From Litsea cubeba (Eukaryota > Streptophyta > Magnoliopsida > Laurales > Lauraceae): a DNA stretch of 64,000 bases. The notes beneath the pieces were generated by a model, which did not search any database, was not told the origin of the DNA, and was given only the letters and a program-made list of their open reading frames with translations. The stretch covers positions 117,937,371 through 118,001,370 of the forward strand of contig CM022946.1 of NCBI GenBank assembly GCA_012931725.1. The letters run 5' to 3'. The translations under genes were made by a program, and so were the position numbers. Of the stretch, positions 54,701 to 56,509 are shown one piece after another. Position 1 is the stretch's first letter, and every line of letters begins with the position of its first letter.

Positions 54701-55533
54701 AAAAGAAAAACAATGAAGAGAGGACCGGTCCAAAGGACGGCACTCAATTTTCTGGGAAAAAGGTATTCTCTTGATTTTCTCTTATGTTGATATAAAGCCA
54801 CCGAAAGCATCTATTTGAATCAGTTTGAAGTCAAATAGACATGAAAAGTATACTTGCCAAACGGCACCTGAACTTGAACGTATCCCGAATTTTATAGACC
54901 TCATCTAAGAATGACGAATGATCACTACATTTTTTTCCTTGGGGTTGATTAGGAAAGTTACTTGGTAGAGCTGTCAATGGGTTGATTAGGAAAGTTACTT
55001 AGTAGTTCTGGTACCATTGGGTCTACATACGAGTCTGGGTCTCACATGAAACCTGGACCCTGACTCTGATGGGTTTGAGTGGGTCCGAGTTAGATCAAGT
55101 TTGATGTAAATAAAGCAATTTTTTTTTTTTTTTGGAATGAGAAGGACCTAGGTCCATTGACGGTCTGTTACATTAGTGCTGCTGCTGATTGGTTTTGTGA
55201 TACTATTGTTTTAATAGTCTGGTTGCATAAATGTGGTGTTTTTGCATATAACCTTGAATTATATGCTTTTGGAGAAAGCTGAGGAATTAACTCTTTTTTT
55301 TTTTTCCAGTTATTGCACACATCACTAGGAGATATTCATATGCGATTGTACCCAGAAGAGTGCCCAAAAACTGTGGAGAACTTTACAACGCACTGTAGAA
55401 ATGGCTATTTTGACAATCTCATTTTCCATCGGGTCATAAAAGGCTTTATGATACAAACTGGGGATCCTTTGGGAGATGGCACAGGTGGACAGTCCATTTG
55501 GGGAAGGGAGTTTGAAGATGAGTTTCATAAAAG
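7582..55533 (+). CDS. CYP71: CYP71 / PPWD1-type WD40-cyclophilin, partial, 10 exons in window
   Basis: Joined exons: 7582-7667, 12224-12312, 22240-22479, 22580-22701, 24863-24938, 27860-27967, 28058-28234, 28471-28688, 35781-35913, 55310-55533. They give 491 uninterrupted codons with canonical GT-AG introns and matching phases. The N-terminal part is a WD40 propeller (VTHVAVSAADFFITGSIDG, HLKFWKK, VKIYDVVNYDMM, IRVFWFKTGKLRRVYDESL). The C-terminal part is a cyclophilin domain starting LHTSLGDIHMRLYPEECPKT, with catalytic-pocket residues Arg, Phe and Gln in FHRVIKGFMIQTGDP. The protein matches plant CYP71 (about 630 residues) nearly end to end. In Arabidopsis CYP71 is a nuclear peptidyl-prolyl isomerase that binds histone H3 and supports silencing of homeotic genes. 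About 60 residues before and 80 after are outside the window, including the pocket Trp and His. Confidence 0.95.
7668..9699. other. Intron sequence, nothing recognised
   Basis: T-rich intron DNA. A poly-C run (about 8991-9002) and A-rich tracts near 9055-9090 are the only notable features. Short frames here have no motif. Confidence 0.6.
9700..11215 (-). pseudogene. Degenerate Ty1-copia pol relic (RT to RNase H), minus strand
   Basis: Read on the minus strand, 11215 down to 10573 gives broken copia reverse-transcriptase text: SPCAWFDKFNRAM (from a KQSPRAWFDKF motif), EFDIVDLEHLKYFL, SGKLVYLTYN, then QGSPRHSIL. After the MITE (10120-10572) the RNase H part resumes, with VGGYLLS and later HTEVDYHFIRERV near 9830. 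Stops and shifts are frequent, so the relic is old. No LTRs were found. Confidence 0.7.
10120..10572. mobile_element. hAT-like MITE (GGGCCTGTTTGG ends)
   Basis: Begins GGGCCTGTTTGG and ends ...CTTGCCAGAGGGCACCTG, whose complement CAGGTGCCCTCTGGCAAG pairs loosely with the start. A second copy at 53943-54870 shows the cleaner end CTTGCCAAACGGCACCTG. Both share internal repeats of the type AAAGTTATATGGGCAAACTTGT. No coding capacity. It lies between the reverse-transcriptase and RNase H parts of the minus-strand copia relic, so it is younger than that relic. Confidence 0.65.
11216..12223. other. Intron sequence, nothing recognised
   Basis: T-rich intron sequence ending in a normal polypyrimidine tract and the acceptor TTTTTAG at 12217-12223. 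No TE or frame recognised. Confidence 0.6.
12224..12312 (+). CDS. CYP71: CYP71 exon: WD40 segment
   Basis: Encodes HLKFWKKKALGIEFAKHF and the following RSHLGAIEGLA. The acceptor is TTTAG|GT at 12223 and the donor GCT|GTGAGT at 12313. The first two bases complete the Gly codon begun in the previous exon. Confidence 0.95.
12313..13318. other. Intron sequence, nothing recognised
   Basis: Ordinary T-rich intron DNA with no frame, repeat boundary or TE motif that I could support. Confidence 0.55.
13319..13545 (+). mobile_element. tRNA-derived SINE, 3' half, split by a second SINE
   Basis: The outer sequence (GATTTACCTGGTGCATGTGT... then GTGTGCCTAGGGAATTGGTC and CTGTTGGGTCAAATA followed by A-rich bases) matches the 3' half of the SINE at 54525-54700. 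The 5' half with the A and B boxes is not recognisable here. The inner insertion is at 13362-13468. Confidence 0.65.
13362..13468 (+). mobile_element. Au-like SINE fragment with 19-bp target duplication
   Basis: Contains the Au-SINE/RTE 3' block TAGCCGACCCCACCTAGTGG GAAAAGGCTT followed by a (GGTTT)n tail. It is flanked by exact 19-bp direct repeats ATGTGTTGTGGGGTCATAC at 13343-13361 and 13469-13487. These are the target duplication produced by LINE-driven insertion. The copy is 5'-truncated at about 107 bp. Confidence 0.85.
13890..14239 (+). repeat. 5' LTR of the 13890-19050 element
   Basis: 350 bp, TG...CA ends, a TATATATA box near 14052 and a G/C-rich R/U5 part (CTCTGCGGAGACTAG, GTCTGCGGACACGCG). 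Ends two bases before the primer-binding site. Confidence 0.9.
14691..15122 (-). pseudogene. hAT transposase C-terminal (hATC) fragment, frameshifted
   Basis: On the minus strand, two overlapping frames give the hATC dimerisation signature: VLSQSVNTSCAERAWSTY-like text with one shift, RNRMN, then RAESLVYVHYNHRLLTRYR and an acidic tail. It is a different family from the transposase at 4604-7017. GGAGCG-type short repeats lie on both sides (14360-14445 and 15400-15470) and may be the element's subterminal repeats, so the whole hAT insertion could cover about 14350-15560. I could not fix its ends. Confidence 0.75.
15674..15976 (+). repeat. 5' LTR of the deleted copia element
   Basis: 303 bp with TG...CA ends and a CTATATAATG TATA-type box near 15893. 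98.7% identical to its partner. Confidence 0.92.
16190..16860 (+). pseudogene. Copia pol remnant: end of RT plus RNase H
   Basis: The frame from 16095 runs into copia text at about 16195: RRLVGSLIYLTITRPDISYA (end of reverse transcriptase), then the RNase H motif YSDSDWAG and RRSTTGWCMFLG. A one-base shift follows near 16510. The remainder, in another frame, reads ADNTS, RITENPVFHERTKHIE and ends ADIFTKGLPRPRH. Residues are very close to the copia at 29533-34816, so the two belong to related families. This fragment has no start of its own. Confidence 0.85.
16868..17170 (+). repeat. 3' LTR of the deleted copia element
   Basis: 303 bp, preceded by the purine tract at 16859-16867 and followed by the CCACA target duplication. 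Confidence 0.92.
17890..18713 (+). pseudogene. Degenerate gag-like and 3' frame of the gypsy-type element
   Basis: Around 17910-18200 the translation reads like a gypsy gag domain (YGSWYFENEVYFL, YGDMFAWL, IIGLRLKIVEKMNDRNN) interrupted by stops. A 108-codon frame at 18387-18713 ends FFQPGENDAA running into the 3' LTR, as in many plant gypsy elements whose last codons overlap the purine tract. The middle of this frame (HVTSPTVHAYLQAHFNRQ) is not recognised. Confidence 0.55.
18701..19050 (+). repeat. 3' LTR of the 13890-19050 element
   Basis: 350 bp, same ends as the 5' LTR; followed by the CCCAT target duplication. Confidence 0.9.
19056..20153. other. Intron sequence, nothing recognised
   Basis: Non-coding. 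Phrases such as TGGGCCCCACTAAAGG and GGTGGCCCAAATTCGATTGG suggest old MITE or LTR debris, but no boundaries could be set. Confidence 0.5.
20169..20323 (-). mobile_element. Severely 5'-truncated LINE, 15-bp target duplication
   Basis: A 24-26 base poly-T (a poly-A tail on the minus strand) leads into GAAATGGTAAATTGTATTGA, typical of plant L1 3' ends. Exact 15-bp direct repeats CTCCCAAGAGTTGTT flank it (20154-20168, 20324-20338). Only about 130 bp of LINE besides the tail were copied. Confidence 0.85.
20640..21120 (-). pseudogene. Copia integrase/connector relic, minus strand
   Basis: On the minus strand the sequence reads like the integrase C-terminal region of copia (LPMTCKKK..., FISL-KY, then HQTK/TPNQSKLYPNATN and SMDVTFF). 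This corresponds to the usual LINRMPS, FGCxxF and VFLGYSxxxKGYKC...SxDVxFxE succession. The frame is broken several times. Confidence 0.55.
21121..22239. other. Intron sequence, nothing firmly recognised
   Basis: May continue the minus-strand copia relic to about 21500, but the similarity is too weak to claim. It ends with the acceptor ATGCAG at 22239. Confidence 0.5.
22240..22479 (+). CDS. CYP71: CYP71 exon: WD40 blades
   Basis: Eighty codons from VSVDGLLCCTISSDNSVKIY to DPIIEKQ. Includes a typical WD-repeat end (SVKIYDVVNYDMM) and IEWVYKPGDVKVKLAVSDRD. Acceptor ATGCAG|GTT, donor AAGCAG|GTAGCT. Confidence 0.96.
22580..22701 (+). CDS. CYP71: CYP71 exon: WD40 blade
   Basis: Encodes IHMGPIKVMKYNHIFDVVIS and DDMGLIEYWCPTTLQFPEN, a repeat ending in IEYW. 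It is separated from the previous exon by a 100-bp intron. Donor ACAG|GTATGC. Confidence 0.96.
22702..23076. other. Intron sequence, nothing recognised
   Basis: Short non-coding stretch before the hAT MITE; no features. Confidence 0.55.
23077..23317. mobile_element. hAT MITE with ACTCGG repeats (241 bp)
   Basis: Inverted ends CATGGTTTAAAAAATC and GATTTTTTAAACCTTG; target duplication GTTTATCG/GTTTATCC (7 of 8). The body is full of GACTCGG/CCGAGTC units in both orientations. It belongs to the same family as 41791-42554 and 42697-43372. Confidence 0.9.
23544..24276. mobile_element. Non-autonomous hAT element with CCGCTACG repeats (733 bp)
   Basis: The exact 8-bp target duplication ATGGTAGG lies at 23536-23543 and 24277-24284. 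Inverted ends are CATGGATGAAAA and TTTTCATCCTTG. GC-rich subterminal arrays of GGCCGCTACG-type units sit at both ends and the AT-rich centre has no coding capacity. A relative lies at 26808-27145. Confidence 0.93.
24285..24862. other. Intron sequence with A-rich tracts
   Basis: Contains A-rich runs with AAAAG units (24600-24720). No gene or TE boundary recognised. Ends with acceptor CATGCAG at 24862. Confidence 0.55.
24863..24938 (+). CDS. CYP71: CYP71 exon: WD40 segment
   Basis: Encodes VNFKFKSDTNLFEIAKCKTT VSAIE after completing an Arg codon. Acceptor TGCAG|A, donor TTGAG|GTATGA. Confidence 0.95.
24939..25744. other. Intron sequence, nothing recognised
   Basis: AT-rich intron DNA without a recognisable element. 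Confidence 0.55.
25745..26490 (+). pseudogene. Copia 3' end relic: RNase H, purine tract and LTR start
   Basis: Broken frames read FVGRNLVSWKSKK, then VVDIAHNPVYHGHTKYVEID CHFI followed by a TGA, the RNase H region of copia pol. A TTAAGGGGGA purine tract (26152-26161) leads into TGTTAAGAAGTAG at 26162, which looks like the start of the 3' LTR, running to about 26490 past a CT microsatellite. No matching 5' LTR was found. Confidence 0.65.
26366..26404. repeat. (TC)n microsatellite
   Basis: About 19 TC units inside the presumed copia LTR remnant. Confidence 0.9.
26560..26745 (+). pseudogene. Second copia 3' end relic
   Basis: Translation near 26655-26735 gives DIFTEVTTQDCHDSLISKLV LFDLASI, the usual last residues of copia pol (ADIFTK ... 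SKLxLxD), followed by a purine-rich GAGCGGGAGA. It is a different subfamily from the relic at 25745. Confidence 0.55.
26808..27145. mobile_element. Degenerate relative of the CCGCTACG hAT element
   Basis: Shares AGCGGCCGC near the left and CGCTACG-type units with the element at 23544-24276, and ends GCTATTTTGATCCTTG. Flanks TGACCATT and GTACCATT match 6 of 8 and may be the decayed target duplication. Confidence 0.6.
27146..27235 (-). mobile_element. RTE/Au-SINE 3' tail, minus strand
   Basis: Read on the minus strand: GTTGACCCTAGATCGATGGG ATAAGGCTTAAGG then GATGATG and ATAATGATG units, the simple-repeat tail of RTE LINEs and Au-like SINEs. Confidence 0.55.
27355..27430 (-). mobile_element. 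Second RTE/Au-SINE 3' tail, minus strand
   Basis: On the minus strand GGCAACTCTAAATAGTTGGG ATTAGGCCGTGATGATTACG ATGATG, the same type of tail as at 27146-27235 but a separate copy. Confidence 0.5.
27431..27859. other. Intron sequence with (CT)n microsatellite at 27681-27729
   Basis: The CT run of about 24 units is the main feature. The minus frame at 27389-27655 was not recognised. The region ends in acceptor TTTCAG at 27859. Confidence 0.6.
27860..27967 (+). CDS. CYP71: CYP71 exon: WD40 blade
   Basis: Encodes VSPDGKQFAITSPDRRIRVF and WFKTGKLRRVYDESLE, one of the best-conserved blocks of the family. Acceptor TTTCAG|GTG, donor CTTGAG|GTAAGA. Confidence 0.97.
28058..28234 (+). CDS. CYP71: CYP71 exon: linker and WD40 blade
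   Basis: Fifty-nine codons: VAQELQRSDAPLYRLEAIDF then GRRMAVEKEIEKTE and FDESCNFLIYATLLGIK. A 90-bp intron separates it from the previous exon. The donor is AAA|GTTCGT, a weaker but valid GT. Confidence 0.96.
28471..28688 (+). CDS. CYP71: CYP71 exon: last WD40 part and linker
   Basis: Begins IVNLHTNKVARILGKVEN, continues KVRKIPAAASNANESKEP and ends CAFKKHRIYLF. The donor TTTAG|GTACTA splits a Ser codon that is completed by the exon at 35781. Confidence 0.96.
28689..29532. other. Intron sequence, nothing recognised
   Basis: Ordinary intron DNA up to the target duplication of the copia element. Confidence 0.55.
29533..29789 (+). repeat. 5' LTR of the young copia element
   Basis: 257 bp with TG...CA ends and a TTTATAAAAG TATA box at about 29700. 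Confidence 0.95.
30425..31237 (+). CDS. Copia gag (capsid and two zinc knuckles)
   Basis: The 270-residue frame makes the structural protein of virus-like particles. The N-terminal half has the copia gag signature (FNGTNYSSWAFQFQIYLKGK, then MWDYLRQVYQQDN). Two CCHC knuckles close the frame: C-YS-C-QKYG-H-VSTQ-C and C-SY-C-KRKG-H-VLPE-C (about residues 237-266). The frame ends at a TAG (31235-31237). The same frame is open beyond it and leads directly into the protease, so the stop interrupts a once continuous gag-pol polyprotein; a CAG to TAG change would explain it. Confidence 0.9.
   Translation: MDSHKSETYLIKFNGTNYSSWAFQFQIYLKGKELWGHVDGTDPVPLEDVKAVSKWATKDAQIMTWLLGSVDPQYILNLRPYKTAKGMWDYLRQVYQQDNSARRFHLEHELSQFNQGTMSIQEYYSNFIRLWTDYTEIIYSSLPDASIAVVQTIHSTSQRDQFLMKLRSEFEQVRSNLMSRVPPPSIDSCLGELLREEQRLTTQAALHQAISSGPLTAAYLARPKQQIRDMSKVQCYSCQKYGHVSTQCDQKFCSYCKRKGHVLPECRRRA
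31238..34547 (+). pseudogene. Copia pol (protease, integrase, RT, RNase H), broken
   Basis: From 31268 to 33631 the frame holds protease (YMDSGASNHMT, catalytic DSG), GAG-pre-integrase (LWHNRLGHPH), the integrase core (HSDVWG, LRTDSGGEY, PQQNGVSERKNRH giving D, D, E) and reverse transcriptase (KARLVALGNRQEYG, MDVKNAFLHGDL, LYGLKQAPRAW, LVYVDDIIITG). A TAG at 33629-33631 then interrupts. The same frame resumes (KDMGPLTYFLGLEV, RRLVGSLVYLTITRPDI) until a frameshift near 34036-34062 in a CACCCC-rich spot. The last frame carries RNase H (YSDADWAGCPDTRRSTTGW, ADNTS, FHERTKHIEVDCHF, ADIFTKGLP). The catalytic motifs are present but the polyprotein cannot be made in one piece. Confidence 0.93.
34542..34816 (+). 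repeat. 3' LTR of the young copia element
   Basis: 275 bp. The extra 18 bp come from an exact tandem duplication of CCATTCATTGTAACTTAT near 34580-34615. Confidence 0.95.
34867..35328. mobile_element. hAT MITE rich in GGGCC/GGCCC (462 bp)
   Basis: Exact 8-bp target duplication TGTGTTAG (34859-34866, 35329-35336). Inverted ends TAGGGGTGTTCATGGGCCGG and the complement of CCGGTCCATGAACACCCCTG. Subterminal GGCCC/GCCCG units are present and there is no coding capacity. Confidence 0.93.
35343..35400. repeat. Tandem duplication, 29-bp unit
   Basis: TTCATTAGATAGGATGCACA... at 35343 repeats exactly at 35372. Confidence 0.95.
35575..35698. repeat. Tandem duplication, 62-bp unit
   Basis: CCATGGAAATTTATTT starts both units (35575 and 35637); they differ at a few bases. 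It lies about 80 bp before the acceptor of the next CYP71 exon. Confidence 0.9.
35781..35913 (+). CDS. CYP71: CYP71 exon: linker between WD40 and cyclophilin
   Basis: Encodes CREPEEPEDATKGRDVFNEK and PPPEELLAVSELGKTATTS LPDNV. The first base completes a Ser codon. Acceptor TTTACAG|C, donor AATGTG|GTAATG. The acidic REPEEPED motif is diagnostic of CYP71. Confidence 0.96.
35914..36594. other. Intron sequence with a fragment of the ACTCGG hAT family
   Basis: Around 36365-36475 GTTTGAAAGATCGGCC, ACTCGACTCAGACTCGG and the closing GGGTTTGAAACCC recall the ACTCGG hAT family, but no target duplication could be fixed. The rest is unremarkable. Confidence 0.5.
36595..37049 (-). repeat. 3' LTR of the minus-strand gypsy element
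   Basis: 455 bp, adjacent to the purine tract at 37050-37062 on the internal side. Confidence 0.88.
37171..37830 (-). pseudogene. C-terminal frame after gypsy protease
   Basis: A 217-codon minus frame starting just after protease-like text. It contains KGQQIELIPLSLTTPP, as seen downstream of the protease in several plant gypsy polyproteins, then a long Glu/Gln-rich, low-complexity stretch. Where the reverse transcriptase should follow, the sequence instead runs to the purine tract. The low-complexity part is not recognised. Confidence 0.5.
37985..38337 (-). pseudogene. Gypsy aspartic protease remnant
   Basis: Minus-strand text RCEGKLANLVIDRGNTTNFI EQEVIDKL matches the retropepsin active-site region. 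The usual D-(S/G)-G triad reads DRG, so the catalytic motif is altered. The flanking frame with EERIIPSLSYADFSQQ is shifted relative to the gag frame. Confidence 0.7.
38232..38588 (-). pseudogene. Gypsy gag remnant
   Basis: A 118-codon frame with the gag core: HKYGNWYFKNKIYFDQFLNL KQKELSIDEYTCRFQELQHL and FMRGLNSDIEEKM, typical of the Retrotrans_gag domain. It shifts into the protease part near its end. Confidence 0.75.
38830..40160 (-). other. Long leader of the minus-strand gypsy element
   Basis: Between the priming site and gag, 1.3 kb with extreme strand asymmetry: G/T-rich on the + strand (39370-40030), C/A-rich on the element strand, and a CT/T-rich tract at 39200-39360. It contains the 308-codon + strand frame discussed under rejected items. 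Other gypsy elements in this window also have C-rich leaders. Confidence 0.6.
40161..40632 (-). repeat. 5' LTR of the minus-strand gypsy element
   Basis: 472 bp, adjacent to the priming site; carries an insertion of about 19 bp (TTGGCAGACCATGGGTCTGG region) not in the other LTR. Confidence 0.88.
40633..41315. other. Intron sequence with GATACGG-type repeats
   Basis: A short ACTCATTCGAGTTGAGTCGG stretch near 40790 and a zone (40870-41300) with repeated GGATACG/GATACAG units, bounded by CTAGATATGGATAC and GTATCTAGGTATC. It is probably another decayed small DNA transposon. A related bit is at about 53295-53390. Confidence 0.4.
41316..41790 (-). mobile_element. L1-type LINE 3' end, minus strand, interrupted
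   Basis: An 11-base T run (the poly-A tail on the minus strand) is followed by a frame (to about 41790) encoding IIGWFSYSRALPRSIKDLF and VIWILWKERNARCFEG, the C-terminal zinc-binding/RT-linked region of plant L1 ORF2. The frame continues across the hAT element at 41791-42554 (FAKMVWNS beyond 42555), so that hAT inserted into this LINE. Confidence 0.8.
41791..42554 (+). mobile_element. hAT element A, ACTCGG family (764 bp)
   Basis: Exact 8-bp target duplication GTTCCAAA (41783-41790, 42555-42562). Ends CATGGTTAAAAAAA and TTTTTTAAACCATG, with ACTCGG/CCGAGT units near both. The centre has CAG/CAA-rich sequence coding Gln-rich short frames on the + strand. It is an inverted copy of element B (42697-43372). 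The source of its internal sequence is unknown. Confidence 0.92.
42697..43372 (-). mobile_element. hAT element B, ACTCGG family (676 bp), inverted to A
   Basis: Flanks GGTAGGAC and GGCATGAC match 6 of 8. Ends CATGGTTTAGAAAG and TTTTTTTAACCATG. Its complement aligns with element A nearly throughout (GAGGTCAGCAACAA...GTGTAGCAA, AGCCCTCACAGCAC) but lacks about 100 bp of the CAG-rich part. Confidence 0.88.
43459..43860 (+). repeat. 5' LTR of the split gypsy element
   Basis: 402 bp, TG...CA ends, three bases before the priming site. Confidence 0.9.
43864..44868 (+). other. C-rich leader of the split gypsy element
   Basis: Leader between the priming site and gag. Contains (CCCACA)n at 44038-44105 and a His/Pro-rich chance frame (43925-44527). 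No gene recognised. Confidence 0.6.
44869..47943 (+). pseudogene. Gypsy gag, interrupted by a solo LTR
   Basis: ATG at 44869 (MATRGR then a TAG), continuing in frame as LGHDMDDVVQRLEIVEAAIA (coiled, typical gag start) to FACY at 45345. The solo LTR follows, then the gag core resumes at 47503: AFTKVKLKGPARIWWRS, QWEEMKLKLKQNFLPSDYID, YTNLFRDYILRCNLR. The two halves join cleanly once the LTR and one copy of GTTAC are removed. An early stop plus the insertion make it non-functional. Confidence 0.88.
45346..47497. mobile_element. Solo LTR (2152 bp) inside gypsy gag
   Basis: Starts TGTCACGACCCAAATTCC, ends CAGGATATTTCA, and is flanked by exact GTTAC duplications (45341-45345, 47498-47502). It contains no coding region. 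The right part is similar to the sequence at 1-1228. Long LTRs beginning TGTCACGACCC are usual in Tekay-type chromoviruses; that assignment is an inference. It also holds an (AT)n run at about 46131-46146. Confidence 0.9.
48043..48475 (+). pseudogene. Gypsy zinc knuckle and protease start
   Basis: Encodes a CCHC knuckle (C-HT-C-QQKG-H-YARE-C) followed by an acidic region. After a stop at about 48352 the text CMFKTCNMIVGGGNAMNV is the protease active-site region with the catalytic Asp replaced (GGG instead of DGG or DSG). Confidence 0.8.
48462..50310 (+). pseudogene. Gypsy reverse transcriptase and RNase H
   Basis: Frames with stops and shifts encode HPRPYKIASVND and HILFGHPWLKKL (protease end), then RT: ILTPKKDGSWRMCIDSLAIN, FPIPSLDDMF, MPFGLTNAPSTFMR and VVYFDDILIYSKTREEHL (catalytic YFDD). 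RNase H follows: ITKCLKKGEFKWTNAA, CDASNVGIGGVL, ALVLSLHHWRHYL, LYSDHESLKHL. Confidence 0.9.
50406..52007 (+). pseudogene. Gypsy integrase and 3' end, broken
   Basis: Contains the HHCC zinc site (HSGGCSGHLG ... CRTCQLAKGS), catalytic Asp in WEDISMDFVLGLP and in VFDKDTKF, and the Glu region TEALNCSLVNLLRC. Stops occur near 50774. The C-terminal part is cut by the solo LTR at 51324-51606. It resumes with a degenerate segment and ends RHLDPDLYERYRAINSLEL, running into the purine tract. Confidence 0.88.
51324..51606 (-). mobile_element. Solo LTR (283 bp), copia type, in gypsy integrase
   Basis: Exact CCTTC target duplication on both sides (51319-51323, 51607-51611). On the minus strand it starts TGTCAATCCAGGCCC, has a TATAAATATAC box and ends CTCTAACTGTCA, a layout like the copia LTR at 29533. 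The LTR interrupts the integrase C-terminal frame exactly. Confidence 0.9.
52008..52411 (+). repeat. 3' LTR of the split gypsy element
   Basis: 404 bp; followed by AATTG, the likely mutated target duplication. Confidence 0.9.
52412..53290. repeat. Palindromic MITE-like cluster (GGACCGTTGGATTG family)
   Basis: The motif TGGATTGGACCGTTGGATTG ... GTTGATCAAGGGGTTAG occurs at 52632-52715 and again, diverged, at 52935-53005. Between them lies the inverted form (CCAACCGTCCAATCCATTCGGATGGGTG). A further copy is at 63860-63940. The 52440-52585 part shows CACACCATAGGGTGAGGGAC facing GTCCCTCGCCCTATG, a clear inverted repeat. No coding capacity. Confidence 0.65.
53291..53942. other. Intron sequence, AT-rich
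   Basis: Contains a short GGACACGG/GAATACGG stretch near 53310-53380 related to 40870-41300. Otherwise nothing recognised. Confidence 0.5.
53943..54870. mobile_element. Second copy of the GGGCCTGTTTGG MITE, interrupted
   Basis: Aligns with 10120-10572 from GGGCTTGCTTGG to the end CAAACGGCACCTG. Roughly 54335-54800 is extra sequence, beginning TGTTAGAATAGCTCATG like a copia LTR and containing the SINE at 54525-54700. Confidence 0.65.
54525..54700 (+). mobile_element. tRNA-derived SINE with A and B boxes
   Basis: Pol III A box TGGCATAAGGTG at 54543 and B box TGTTCGAGACC at 54583, spaced as in a tRNA. The 3' part CTTGTCGGGTCAAATAG is shared with the copy at 13319-13545, and an A-rich end follows. 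The target duplication was not identified. Confidence 0.7.
54871..55309. other. Intron sequence before cyclophilin exon
   Basis: Non-coding with a T run at 55122-55133 and a strong polypyrimidine tract with acceptor TTCCAG at 55309. Confidence 0.6.
55310..55533 (+). CDS. CYP71: CYP71 exon: first two thirds of cyclophilin domain
   Basis: Encodes LLHTSLGDIHMRLYPEECPK, TVENFTTHCRNGYFDNLIFH and RVIKGFMIQTGDPLGDGTGG, then FEDEFHK. These are the cyclophilin fold with catalytic Arg (FHRVI), Phe and Gln (GFMIQ). The donor AAAG|GTAAAC leaves a Ser codon open for the next exon, which should read SLRHD... and is not within the window. Confidence 0.97.
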
Positions 55534-56241
55534 GTAAACTACTGTCATGCTTGAAATGCTTTGAAGAGCGTCTACTTGCTCAACTTCTCTTTTAAGATTT
55601 TTTGAACCACTGATTAAGTGCTTTCTAGTAATAATTTGTCACTCTCTCTCTCTCTCTCTCTCTGTATATATATATATATATATACAACATTTTCTTTTGT
55701 TTCCTGGACACCAACTTTATTTGATCCTTGACATGAGGTTGCAGTCCTCTGGCCTTGAGTTTATAGAAGTGATGCCAATGATATTTTTGTTCAAACTGTT
55801 GAAATTATTGGCCCCACAATGTTTAGAGTAAGCTCCAGCAGTTGCCATGTTGTAATTTCCTTTCTAGGGTTGCTCCATCAGGCAAATCCAATTGCTGACT
55901 CTGTGTCCCCTATTGTACTTCTTAAGTTCTACTATCCTATGCATATATCCTTGTTTTTTAGTATCATGACATTAGCATAGGTATGGATTAGAGATGCCCC
56001 AAAAAACAAGTCTAATGTTATGAATATTTGTATAGTTTTTTAGGCTCAAATGGAAAAAATCACTCATGGGGGTAGTTTGGTGTTAGGAGGGAGATGGCAT
56101 TGTAGGTGGGACCCACATGGGCTGTGGCGCATATATAAGATCATGGGAACTGTGAGAGGTACCTCTTGGGTGAGAATTTTTGCATGCACACACGTAGCCT
56201 ATGTCAGTCCCCCAAGCCCAGGAACCATGAAAGTAAAGAAC
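55534..56241. other. Intron sequence, with (CT)n(TA)n at 55641-55684
   Basis: Start of the last visible intron, longer than 8.4 kb. A compound CT/TA microsatellite is the only feature. Confidence 0.6.
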
Positions 56242-56246
56242 CCTTG

Positions 56247-56504
56247 TGTTAACAACCAGTAACACCAAAAGCTCGAGCTATTAGTGAACGGCATAACAAT
56301 TATATCAACACCCCCTCTCGAACGGGAAGCCGTTCGAATTCGAAACCCAACAAACAGACGGAACAGACAGACTCGATAGACAGATGGAGGTAACATGCCT
56401 CCCAGGGGTTTCGAACTCGTGACCTTTAGCTCTGATACCATGTTAACAACCAGTAACACCAAAAGCTCGAGCTGTTAGTGAACGGCATAACAATTATATC
56501 AACA
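56247..56504 (-). mobile_element. Miniature LTR retrotransposon (SMART/TRIM), 258 bp
   Basis: Two 64-bp terminal repeats (56247-56310 and 56441-56504) differ at one base. The target duplication CCTTG is exact (56242-56246, 56505-56509). On the minus strand the LTR reads TGTTGATATAATTG...GTTGTTAACA, directly followed by the priming site TGGTATCAGAGCTA, and the purine tract GAGAGGGGG abuts the other LTR. The 130-bp interior cannot code. A GAGTTCGAAACC stretch after the priming site resembles a tRNA T-arm. The size and layout fit the SMART class of plants. Confidence 0.93.
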
Positions 56505-56509
56505 CCTTG

